Made by a program: the position numbers and the translations under genes. This document shows positions 33,199-41,317 of a stretch of 64,000 nt of DNA, piece after piece. How positions within the stretch are numbered: position 1 is the first letter of the stretch; every line of letters begins with the position of its first letter. The DNA is from Flavobacteriaceae bacterium PS02338 (GTDB lineage Bacteria > Bacteroidota > Bacteroidia > Sphingobacteriales > Sphingobacteriaceae), in the NCBI GenBank assembly GCA_029959615.1, contig JASCOD010000016.1:1-64000 (forward strand), written 5' to 3'. Under the pieces are notes generated by a model, which did no database searches, had not been told where the DNA came from, and saw only the letters and a program-made list of their open reading frames with translations.

Positions 33199-34729
33199 AT
33201 TAAATTTAAACCGTTTTTTTCAATTGAGTTTAAATCATTTTGTATTAATTATAAGTACGCTCAACTTTCTCTTTTTCCATTATCCATTTTTTTCCTTTGT
33301 TTTTGATAATATCGATTATAAAAGTTTAAATGGCATTGTTCTTATTATCTCTTTAATAGTTCTAATGCTGGTTTTAAATGCTTTTGTCTTTTACCTCATT
33401 TTCTTCTTACTCCGTACAGCTGGAAAATTTTTAACATCGCTATTTTTTATTGTTAGCGCAGTTGCTGTTTATTTTATCAATAGTTATAGCGTAATAATAG
33501 ACGAAAGCATGGTTGGTAATGTACTTAACACCAATTATGAAGAGTCAAGCAGTTTTTTCTCGTTTAAGCTAATAATATATATCGTTCTATTTGGTGTAAT
33601 TCCATCCATTTATATCTTTAAAGTGAAAGTAACCTATGTTACCCTAAAGAAGTTTTCAGTAACATCTTCGCTTACGTTATTTTTTGTGGCAATTCTTGTT
33701 TTTGCTAATGCCAGCAATTGGTTATGGATCGATAAAAACTCGAAACAACTTGGCGGATTGGCAATGCCCTGGTCTTACACGGTAAATATTTCGCGTTTTT
33801 ATATTCACAAATCTCAGGAAAATGAAAAAGAAATCTTACTGCCTAACGCTACCATAAAAGATACTAATAAATCAGTTTTTATATTAGTCATTGGAGAATC
33901 GGCAAGAAGCCAAAACTTTTCTTTATACGGGTATAAAAAAAACACCAACCCCTTACTTTCCAAAACGAACAACTTACATACGTTTAATGCAACATCTTGT
34001 GCCACATATACCACTGCTGGCGTAAAATGTATTCTATCTCATGAAGATACCGGTGATTTATATGAAATTTTGCCAAACTATTTGTATAGAAACGACGTGG
34101 AAGTTATTTGGAGAAGCACCAACTGGGGGGAACCTCCAATCCATATTAAAAACTATCAAACTAGGGCAAATTTAGAAGCAGATTGTAAAGGTGAGGACTG
34201 CAATTATGATGAAATTCTTTTGACCAATTTAAAAGAACAAATATTAGCTAGCAAAAAAAATAAGATACTAATAGTACTACATACGAGTACAAGCCATGGC
34301 CCTACCTACAGCAAGAAATATCCGCCTAGATTCGAAACATTTAAACCGGTTTGTAATAGTGTTGAATTAGGTAATTGCTCTCAAACAGAACTGATCAATG
34401 CTTACGATAATACAATTATTTATACAGACTATATCCTTCACAAAGTAATTGAAGATTTGCAGCAGTTGAAACAATATAATAGCGCCATGCTGTTCATTTC
34501 AGACCATGGAGAATCTTTAGGAGAAAAGAACTTATACATGCACGGATTGCCTTTGAGTATTGCACCTAAAGAACAATTTGACATTCCTTTTATAGTTTGG
34601 ACTTCTGATGGATCAAAACAACTTAAGCCTAACAAGACATTATCTCAGCTCCACGTATTTCATAGCGTATTAAATTTTCTCAGTATAGAAACACCCATTT
34701 ATGATGAAAAAATGAATATTTTCAAGTAA
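33185..34729 (+). CDS. eptA: Phosphoethanolamine transferase (EptA-like)
   Basis: The 514-residue enzyme should move phosphoethanolamine from phosphatidylethanolamine to lipid A at the periplasmic face. The N-terminal about 190 residues hold five membrane helices. The periplasmic sulfatase-fold domain follows, with VLVIGESARSQNFSLYGY-type metal and substrate motifs, the catalytic Thr region SCATYTTAGVKCILS, LHTSTSHGPTYSKKYPPRF and ISDHGESLGEKNLYMHGLP. The 14-base overlap with the phosphatase gene shows coupling. In other Gram-negatives this pair lowers the charge of lipid A and gives polymyxin resistance. Confidence 0.9.
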   Translation: MLKSKLNLNRFFQLSLNHFVLIISTLNFLFFHYPFFSFVFDNIDYKSLNGIVLIISLIVLMLVLNAFVFYLIFFLLRTAGKFLTSLFFIVSAVAVYFINSYSVIIDESMVGNVLNTNYEESSSFFSFKLIIYIVLFGVIPSIYIFKVKVTYVTLKKFSVTSSLTLFFVAILVFANASNWLWIDKNSKQLGGLAMPWSYTVNISRFYIHKSQENEKEILLPNATIKDTNKSVFILVIGESARSQNFSLYGYKKNTNPLLSKTNNLHTFNATSCATYTTAGVKCILSHEDTGDLYEILPNYLYRNDVEVIWRSTNWGEPPIHIKNYQTRANLEADCKGEDCNYDEILLTNLKEQILASKKNKILIVLHTSTSHGPTYSKKYPPRFETFKPVCNSVELGNCSQTELINAYDNTIIYTDYILHKVIEDLQQLKQYNSAMLFISDHGESLGEKNLYMHGLPLSIAPKEQFDIPFIVWTSDGSKQLKPNKTLSQLHVFHSVLNFLSIETPIYDEKMNIFK

Positions 34730-34733
34730 AAAA

Positions 34734-34765
34734 TTAGCGTAGATTAATTGCTTAACCTACGCTAA
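34734..34765 (-). terminator. Terminator of RND operon
   Basis: TTAGCGTAGATTAA (34734-34747) and TTAACCTACGCTAA (34752-34765) pair with one mismatch. Read on the minus strand a run of T follows, as needed for the end of the RND pump operon, whose last stop is at 34808. The EptA-like gene converges here. Confidence 0.8.
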
Positions 34766-34807
34766 CGATCATCATCTATTTAATCAGCTTATGAGCCTAA
34801 TATCGAT

Positions 34808-37800
34808 TTAATTTTCTTCTTTGGTAATTTTTGGTGGCATCAGTTTATAAACCACTGGTGTAATAATTCTTGACAACAGCGTTGAGCTAATCAACCCACC
34901 AATCATTACAATGGCTAACGGCGAGATCAAAGGATTGCTAGACATTGCAATGGGCAACAAACCGCCTATGGCTGTTAAAGAAGTTAGGATAATTGGCAAG
35001 AAACGTACTTCTCCTGCTTCTTCAATCGCTTCGTTAAGCTCCTTTCCTTCGGCTCTCAATTGATTCGTAAAATCAACTAGAAGGATTGTATTTTTCACCT
35101 CGATACCTGCCAATGCTACTATCCCAATAGTGGCTACAAACGATAGCGAATTTCCAGTAACCATTAAAGCCAATACCGCTCCAACAATCCCCAGTGGAAT
35201 TACCGACAGCACAATCAAGGTACTTTTGAAAGTTTTAAACTCCAACACCAATACCGCAATGAACATGAAAAGAGTAACTAAGATAATGCTACCAAAACCT
35301 CCGAAAGATTGGTTCCTACTTTCTACCTCTCCGCCCATCTCGAAATGATAGCCAGCTGGCAACTTCATTTTCGCCATCTGCGTTTCCACATCCTTAATTA
35401 CCTTATCATTCAAATAGCCCTTTTGTACAAATGAGTTTACCGAAATGGTACGTACCTTATTTTGGTGGTTGATGCTTAAAGCTGAAGTCTCGAGTTTTAA
35501 ACTAGCCACCTGCGACAATGGAATTGAAGTTCCCTGCACATTGTTTACGTATAGGTTATCGAACACATTTAAGCTCGGATTTGACGAGTACTTAGTGGTA
35601 AGCAGAATATTATAATCATCGCCACTAGATTTCGGATTAAGGAATTTACCAACTTCAAAGCCAGCAATGGCCATTCTTACAGTACGGTCGATATTTACCA
35701 TCGGTACCCCTAACGCCAAAGCCTTTTCCTTATTGATCTCAACCTTGATATCCGATTTCAGATTTTTCAACGGGTTATTGGTATAGATGGTCCCTTCAGT
35801 TTTTAACAAAAGATTCTCTACCTTACCAGCCAACTTTCTGAGTGTATCCAAATCTTCTCCAAAAACACGAACTTCTACCGGAGAGATGATCGGCTGCCCT
35901 TGTTCAAAATCCTTCACTTCTACTTTAGCCCCAAGATATGGCGACCATTTTGATCTCAGCTTCTCTATTAACTCTACTTTTTTATCGGCCCTAACATCGT
36001 GATGCAACAACACGAAAATTTCTGCAAAATCAGTACGTTCATTCATCTGCAGTAAATTATAATAAATCCTTGGATTGCCCTTTCCAACATTTGAAGCAAA
36101 ATATTTCACCTCTGGAATATCTCTGATTTCCTTTTCAATCTGTTTAGCAATAGAATCGGTATACTTTAAATTCGACTGCAATGGTGTAGAAACCGTAATT
36201 AAAAATTGTGGCTTTTCTGAGGCTGGAAATAAACTGAAGCCTATAACCGGAATTAAAGCCAACGAACCTGCAAAAACTGCCACTCCAATCAATATGGTTA
36301 GGTAAGGTTTGTGTAGTGCTTTATCTAGCAACTTAGCATACGAACCGTGAATAATTTTCTGTAAGGTCCTCAGGAAGATATTTCCATTTACGTCGGCATG
36401 TGGCTTTAAGATCTTACTTGATAAAAACGGAACTACCGTTAAAGCTACCAACATAGAAGCGATAACCGAACAAATTACCGCTACAGGCAAACTTCTAATG
36501 AACTCTCCCGAAGCCTCTGGCATGAACATTAGAGGCATAAAAGCAATCACTAAAGCAGCCGTACAACCCATTACCGCCAAGCCAATTTGCTTGGTGGCCA
36601 TCAGCGTTGCCGTTAAGCGATTGTGACCATCACGCATCCAGCGCTCTATGTTTTCTACTACTACTATACTATCGTCAACCAATAACCCCAGGGAAACTAC
36701 CAAGCCAACAATACTCAATTGGTTTAAACTGAAACCCAAAAGGTTAATCAAGATAATTCCGATAGCTAAAGAGAGTGGAATGGAAACCATTACCACGATC
36801 GATGCTCTGGTACCTAAAGGCAATAGCGTAATCAATACCAAGCAAATTGCAATACCAAAATCTACTCCCAAACCGCCCAAACGATTATTCACGTTATCAG
36901 CTTGGTCGAACATCACCTGCTGGTCTATATTGCTTGGCAAGGTCTTTTTAAACGCATCCAAAACTGGCAAATAAGATTCTTGCGTTTGCGTGATGTTGCC
37001 ACCCACTTTTTGAGCGGCCACCACAAATACCGTCCTGAAACCATTTAAGCGAGTAATGTGTCTATCCTGCGAATAATCGAAGTAAACATTGGCCACATCT
37101 TTAAGCGTGGTATTTTTACCTGCACCACTGGCTACAATTGTATTCCTAATTTCGTCAATACTTTGATAGTTGCCACTCGTTTTTATATTGAAAGATTTAG
37201 TTCCGACATCAATACTACCTCCCGGAATATTAGCCACTTCACTTTGTATCGCATTGCCGATTTGAGTAACTGGAATACGCAGTAATGCTAGCTTCTCCAA
37301 ATTCAAATCCACTTTCACCAACTGGTCTGGCAAGCCAACTATCTCTACATTTTTTAAGGAGGAGATTTTCTCCAATTGATCTTGAAGTTCCTCTGCAGCG
37401 TTTTTAAGTTTATCCCTTGAAGCATTTTCAGAAACCAAGGCTACTTGCAAGATATTCACGTCAGAAGGCGAGATTTTCTGAACGTCCATTGCATAAATTT
37501 CCTGTGGCAAATTAGGTCGCTCACTATTGATTTCCCTTACCAGCTCCTGATATTTATCATCTACATTAACACCGTATTTGTACTCTACAATGGCAACCAT
37601 CAAGCCATCTCTAATAGTTGTTTTAATGCTTTTGATATCATCTAATCCATAAATACGTTTTTCGAGCGGCTTTACCACCAACTCTTCCATATCTTTAGGA
37701 CTAGCACCCGGATAAACCACCACTACAGGAAAGTTTGGTGGGTTCATATCTGGATCTTCTGCCCTTGGCATATTTAAAACCGTAGTGATACCCAAAGCCA

Positions 37801-37864
37801 TCACCATCAATACCATAATTAAGGTAAACTGATAATTTTTTACTGCGTAGTCTGATATTTTCAT
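34808..37864 (-). CDS. RND efflux pump, inner-membrane permease
   Basis: A 1018-residue AcrB/MexB-type (HAE) proton-driven exporter with 12 membrane helices and two large periplasmic loops. It starts ISDYAVKNYQFTLIMVLMVM. TM4 contains the proton-relay motif GLLVDDSIVVVENIERW. IPLGTRASIVVM is also seen, along with TGNSLSFVATIGIVALAGIEVKN in the second half. In its operon (tetR, tolC, adaptor, pump) it is last, after a 239-base gap that holds repeat sequences. Substrates cannot be told; drugs, dyes or metals are typical. Confidence 0.95.
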   Translation of the reverse strand: MKISDYAVKNYQFTLIMVLMVMALGITTVLNMPRAEDPDMNPPNFPVVVVYPGASPKDMEELVVKPLEKRIYGLDDIKSIKTTIRDGLMVAIVEYKYGVNVDDKYQELVREINSERPNLPQEIYAMDVQKISPSDVNILQVALVSENASRDKLKNAAEELQDQLEKISSLKNVEIVGLPDQLVKVDLNLEKLALLRIPVTQIGNAIQSEVANIPGGSIDVGTKSFNIKTSGNYQSIDEIRNTIVASGAGKNTTLKDVANVYFDYSQDRHITRLNGFRTVFVVAAQKVGGNITQTQESYLPVLDAFKKTLPSNIDQQVMFDQADNVNNRLGGLGVDFGIAICLVLITLLPLGTRASIVVMVSIPLSLAIGIILINLLGFSLNQLSIVGLVVSLGLLVDDSIVVVENIERWMRDGHNRLTATLMATKQIGLAVMGCTAALVIAFMPLMFMPEASGEFIRSLPVAVICSVIASMLVALTVVPFLSSKILKPHADVNGNIFLRTLQKIIHGSYAKLLDKALHKPYLTILIGVAVFAGSLALIPVIGFSLFPASEKPQFLITVSTPLQSNLKYTDSIAKQIEKEIRDIPEVKYFASNVGKGNPRIYYNLLQMNERTDFAEIFVLLHHDVRADKKVELIEKLRSKWSPYLGAKVEVKDFEQGQPIISPVEVRVFGEDLDTLRKLAGKVENLLLKTEGTIYTNNPLKNLKSDIKVEINKEKALALGVPMVNIDRTVRMAIAGFEVGKFLNPKSSGDDYNILLTTKYSSNPSLNVFDNLYVNNVQGTSIPLSQVASLKLETSALSINHQNKVRTISVNSFVQKGYLNDKVIKDVETQMAKMKLPAGYHFEMGGEVESRNQSFGGFGSIILVTLFMFIAVLVLEFKTFKSTLIVLSVIPLGIVGAVLALMVTGNSLSFVATIGIVALAGIEVKNTILLVDFTNQLRAEGKELNEAIEEAGEVRFLPIILTSLTAIGGLLPIAMSSNPLISPLAIVMIGGLISSTLLSRIITPVVYKLMPPKITKEEN

Positions 37865-38103
37865 TCCGATTCTGTTCGAATTTTATCTATTTTTTGAAAA
37901 GCAACTTTCTATTTTCATCGTTGCATGTAGCCCTGCTGTACGCTATAATCTTTTTACGATTGTCCTGCTGAGCTTGTCGAAGCATCGCACAAAAAAATTA
38001 CCGCTGCCATCAGGTTCATTTAACTTAAATACTCTCCCTAACACAAACGCTGCCCAATCTATTCTCTCCCTTTTTGGGTGGAGATACCGAAGGCAGAGAG
38101 GGC
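37865..38103. repeat. Repeat-containing gap inside the RND operon
   Basis: Between the adaptor stop and the pump start lie two interspersed repeats. TGTCCTGCTGAGCTTGTCGA (37961-37980, continuing AGCA) is the inverse of the repeat at 24575-24596. The segment at 38060-38103 (ending CCGAAGGCAGAGAGGGCC) is the inverse of the one near 23079. Such a long gap is unusual inside a pump operon. Confidence 0.7.
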
Positions 38104-39156
38104 CTACTTCACCACCTTAATTTTGGAACCATCGGTAAGGTAGGCACTGCCCGAAATAATTACAGAGCTAGCATTTTCCAATCCGCCAGTTACCGCTATT
38201 TTATCTTTCTGTATCAACCCTAACTGCACCTTTACTTTTTTAGCAGTCTGATTGTCATTAGTTACAAAAACATAACCTTCGTTCTCCCCACCATCCAAAA
38301 GTGCATCATATGGAATAGCAAAAGAATTCTGTTTCTTAGACGGAAAGATATTTGCTCTTCCAAAAAGTCCTGCCGCTAAACCTTTCACCTGATGGTCATT
38401 CAAAGCCAGTTCTACTCCGAAAGTGCCACTCTGCGGATCAATACTCTCCGACTTCCTACTCACTTTAGCTTGCAAAACCTGTCCAGATAAAGCTTCAGAA
38501 CTAACCGTAGCCCTATCGCCCACTTTTAAACCCGACCATTGCTTATCGCTCAAACCTACTTTCAAAATCCAGTTACCTTCACTTGCACCATTGATTTGCA
38601 GCACAGGAGTTCCTGGCCCAACAATTTGTCCATCATTGGCTAGCTTTTTAAGCACGTAACCGTTTCTGGTAGCTCTTATTGCGGTATAGCCTTCGTTAAA
38701 CTTAGCAGACTGTATTTGTTGTTTCGCTACATCTAATGCTGTTTTTGCATTTTGTAGTTGTTCCAGAGTAGCTACGCTATCTTTGAAAAGCTTGTTAGCC
38801 CGATCATAATCTCGTTGTGCTTTTTGCAAAGAAAGTTGTACCTGCTCCACTTGCGAACCAATTTCCGTAGGATTCACAGAAGCCAACAATTGCCCCTTGG
38901 TAATTTGGTCTCCTTCCTTCACATAGATTCGATTGATCACGCCTCCGTTTTTGAAAGAAAGAATAGTTTCGTCATTAGTAGTAAAATACCCAGAGGTAAT
39001 GATTTCCGCATCGTTATCTTCCTCAACTAACGAAACTACCTTAACCGGAATAGTATCTTGTTGAATAATGGCTTTCTCTCTTTTATGTGCACTTTTACAA
39101 GCGAGAAACAATAGAAAAACAGAGCCGAATGCAATATGTAGAATGTTCGTTTTCAT
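38104..39156 (-). CDS. RND pump periplasmic adaptor lipoprotein
   Basis: The 350-residue membrane-fusion protein of the tripartite pump has a lipoprotein signal (FLLFLACKSAHK; Cys is the lipid site). Then come the lipoyl half-motif NRIYVKEGDQITKGQLLASV, a helical hairpin (about 95-150), the second lipoyl half YTAIRATRNGYVLKKLAN and the beta-barrel region. The product should bridge the RND permease and the TolC protein encoded in the same operon, 22 bases before and 239 bases after. It is unrelated in detail to the HlyD-type adaptor at 2064-3413. Confidence 0.92.
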   Translation of the reverse strand: MKTNILHIAFGSVFLLFLACKSAHKREKAIIQQDTIPVKVVSLVEEDNDAEIITSGYFTTNDETILSFKNGGVINRIYVKEGDQITKGQLLASVNPTEIGSQVEQVQLSLQKAQRDYDRANKLFKDSVATLEQLQNAKTALDVAKQQIQSAKFNEGYTAIRATRNGYVLKKLANDGQIVGPGTPVLQINGASEGNWILKVGLSDKQWSGLKVGDRATVSSEALSGQVLQAKVSRKSESIDPQSGTFGVELALNDHQVKGLAAGLFGRANIFPSKKQNSFAIPYDALLDGGENEGYVFVTNDNQTAKKVKVQLGLIQKDKIAVTGGLENASSVIISGSAYLTDGSKIKVVK

Positions 39157-39178
39157 GGTTATTGAAATTGATACTTTA

Positions 39179-40558
39179 TTAATTGATTACATAAGATGCC
39201 GTTTCACGCTCCATATTTGCCATAGCGGTAAGCACCTTATAAAAGTTAATATTTACTAAAATTTTGCTCGATGTAAATTGATTCCTAGCGTCGATGGTTT
39301 CTACAAAAGAGTTAACACCGGCCAAATACCCCCTATCAATTAGCCTTAAATAGGTAGCCGCTACTTCAAATTGTTTTTGCGACGATTGATACGTTTGATA
39401 GGCAGCTCGTAAATTGTTCTGCGAAACTTTAGCAGACAAGCTCAATTGTTGGGCTACCAAGTTTGAGTTCAGCTCTGCATTTCTCAAATCAAGGCTACTT
39501 TCTTTTTGTTTATTGCTATTTCTATTCCCAGAGAAAATCGGAATTTCCAACTGCAAACCCAGCATATAATACCTAGTGTTTGAGTTAAATTTGAAACCTT
39601 CAGATTGTGTACCCACATCTAAAAAAGCTCCCAATTTAGGCACTGCAAACTGGCTATTCATTTTCTTTACATTTCTATTAATCCCTTCTACTTCACCAAG
39701 TGCTTTCAATTCTTCTCTTTGGCTTGCGATATTCAAACCAGCTAACAGCCCTTCAACCTTTGCCAATTCAGATTTATCATTGGCATCTGTTAGGATAGCT
39801 TCATTAGCCTCCCTATTTAAAAGAAAATTAAAATATAGACGAGCATTAGTTACTTTTTGCTCTGCATCTAACAAAGTGGCATTTGCACCTTCTACTTCAC
39901 TTTGCGAACGCAACACATAAGCAGACAAACCTTTTCCATTCTCTAAAAGCTTTTCGTTCACCCTAAGTCCCTCTTTAGCTAATTGCAAACCTGATTTATA
40001 AATATCTACCGCAGCAAGTGCACTTAAGTAGTTATAATATGCTGTTTTAATTTCCTTTACCAAATCTCGTTTATAGATCTGCACCTCATATTCTTTCAAG
40101 ACCAGCTGTTGCTGAGCAATGCGCTTGTTATAAATAATATCCGTATTGATGATTGGAACTGTAGTGCGCAGCTTCGCGTCGTGAAAGTTTTTAGGCAGAA
40201 AATTAATCGTCTGATTTTCCAGCATTGGAAAATTGTTATTACCAGTGATTTGGTTCAATGTACTATACACAGGGTTCATTAAATCGCCCAATGGCAACGG
40301 AATATTACGACCTCCATCGGCTGTTTGATAAGCCCCCTGAAACGCAACAGTTGGCAAAAACAAACCCTTTGCAGTTTTTAAGGCATATTGCGCTTTTTCT
40401 AAAGACACATTTCTTTGCTGCAAAACGATATTATTTTTAAAAGCCGTATCCACGTAAGCCTTTAGCACATCCTGTGCATTTGCAGCCGAGAAACAAGCCA
40501 GCATAAGCAGCAAAAAAACGCAAAACCTATTCTTAAAAATTAACACTGTTAATATCAT
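39179..40558 (-). CDS. TolC family outer membrane channel of RND pump
   Basis: The 459-residue outer membrane channel has a signal peptide ending at ANAQD and two long-helix halves rich in Gln/Ala/Asn (about 150-240 and 370-450). The first codons (ATGATATTAACAGTGTTAAT) contain a copy of the palindrome found at the tetR promoter. The start overlaps the tetR stop by one base, TAATG, so translation is coupled to the repressor. Confidence 0.93.
   Translation of the reverse strand: MILTVLIFKNRFCVFLLLMLACFSAANAQDVLKAYVDTAFKNNIVLQQRNVSLEKAQYALKTAKGLFLPTVAFQGAYQTADGGRNIPLPLGDLMNPVYSTLNQITGNNNFPMLENQTINFLPKNFHDAKLRTTVPIINTDIIYNKRIAQQQLVLKEYEVQIYKRDLVKEIKTAYYNYLSALAAVDIYKSGLQLAKEGLRVNEKLLENGKGLSAYVLRSQSEVEGANATLLDAEQKVTNARLYFNFLLNREANEAILTDANDKSELAKVEGLLAGLNIASQREELKALGEVEGINRNVKKMNSQFAVPKLGAFLDVGTQSEGFKFNSNTRYYMLGLQLEIPIFSGNRNSNKQKESSLDLRNAELNSNLVAQQLSLSAKVSQNNLRAAYQTYQSSQKQFEVAATYLRLIDRGYLAGVNSFVETIDARNQFTSSKILVNINFYKVLTAMANMERETASYVIN
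40538..40554. promoter_or_regulatory. Intragenic copy of TetR operator palindrome
   Basis: AATTAACACTGTTAATA on the plus strand. The 15-bp core ATTAACA-C-TGTTAAT (40539-40553) is a perfect inverted repeat around one base, and it differs from the copy at 41217-41233 only in that central base. It lies over codons 2-7 of the tolC gene. Confidence 0.75.
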
Positions 40559-41202
40559 TATTTAATACCTTTCATTATGGTGATCAAAGTTTCAAAAGCA
40601 TCATCCAAAGCATAAGCATCTTTACCTTCTTGAATATGTGATTTTACTACATGATCTAGATGACCTTGCAATTTTAAACTGCAAATACCATGAACCACAA
40701 ACCAAATATGCAACGCTATAGAATGAAGATCTAATTTCCCGAAATAACCATGCTCTTTACAATCGGCTACTGTAGCTAACATTGCTCCAAAAGCCTCTTC
40801 TCCCTCCTCCCATTCGCTAGCACAATTCCTCTCTACAAATTCAATCGGATCCTTTATCATGAACATAAGCTGATAAAAATCAGGATTTCTTAAAGAAAAA
40901 TCAATATAATTCCTACCCATCGCCTTTAATCTCTCAAAGGGATCTTCCACATTTTTAAGCGCTGCAAACTGAATAGCCAAAGCCTTAAAACCCTCCTGAT
41001 GTAAGGCATAAATCACATCACTTTTGTCCTGATAATATAGATAAATCGTAGTTGGACTTATCCCTACCTTGTCCGCAATTTTCCTGATAGACACAGATTC
41101 ATAGCCATGCTTTAAGAACAAGTCTTTAGCTACATCTAAGATCTTTTTTCTTATCTCCTCCTTGCGTTCAACTCGTTTACTTTTTGTTGTCGTTTCCATC
41201 AT
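40558..41202 (-). CDS. TetR/AcrR family repressor
   Basis: The 214-residue regulator has an N-terminal helix-turn-helix (IRKKILDVAKDLFLKHGYESVSIRKIADKVGISPTTIYLYYQDKSDVIYALHQEGF, residues about 17-72) and a ligand-binding helical domain. It is the first gene of the RND operon and its own promoter contains a symmetrical site. By family rule it should repress this operon until a pump substrate binds. A very short distance between the -7 box and the ATG at 41202 suggests a leaderless or nearly leaderless transcript, unless the start is the second Met. Confidence 0.92.
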   Translation of the reverse strand: MMETTTKSKRVERKEEIRKKILDVAKDLFLKHGYESVSIRKIADKVGISPTTIYLYYQDKSDVIYALHQEGFKALAIQFAALKNVEDPFERLKAMGRNYIDFSLRNPDFYQLMFMIKDPIEFVERNCASEWEEGEEAFGAMLATVADCKEHGYFGKLDLHSIALHIWFVVHGICSLKLQGHLDHVVKSHIQEGKDAYALDDAFETLITIMKGIK

Positions 41203-41209
41203 GAATAAG

Positions 41210-41217
41210 CAAATATA
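41210..41217 (-). promoter_or_regulatory. -7 box of RND operon
   Basis: The minus strand reads TATATTTG (41217 down to 41210), matching TAnnTTTG, 8 bases before the tetR ATG. It directly abuts the operator palindrome at 41218-41232, so a bound repressor would cover the promoter. Confidence 0.75.
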
Positions 41218-41233
41218 ATTAACAGTGTTAATA
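41217..41233. promoter_or_regulatory. TetR operator palindrome at operon promoter
   Basis: AATTAACAGTGTTAATA. The core ATTAACA-G-TGTTAAT (41218-41232) has 7-base perfect half-sites around one base. It sits between the -33 and -7 regions of the tetR promoter and matches the intragenic site at 40538-40554. Confidence 0.82.
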
Positions 41234-41265
41234 TTTTAAAAAAATGTGACTTTTTTGCACAAAAA

Positions 41266-41294
41266 AAGAGGAAGAGCATTTAGCCCTCCCTCTT
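41266..41294 (-). terminator. Terminator of giant secreted-protein gene
   Basis: Arms 41266-41277 and 41283-41294 form a 12-base stem on the minus strand, some pairs being G-U, followed by TTTTTTT. It lies 24 bases past the stop codon. Confidence 0.72.
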
Positions 41295-41317
41295 AGTCAT
41301 TTATATTATTGACAATT

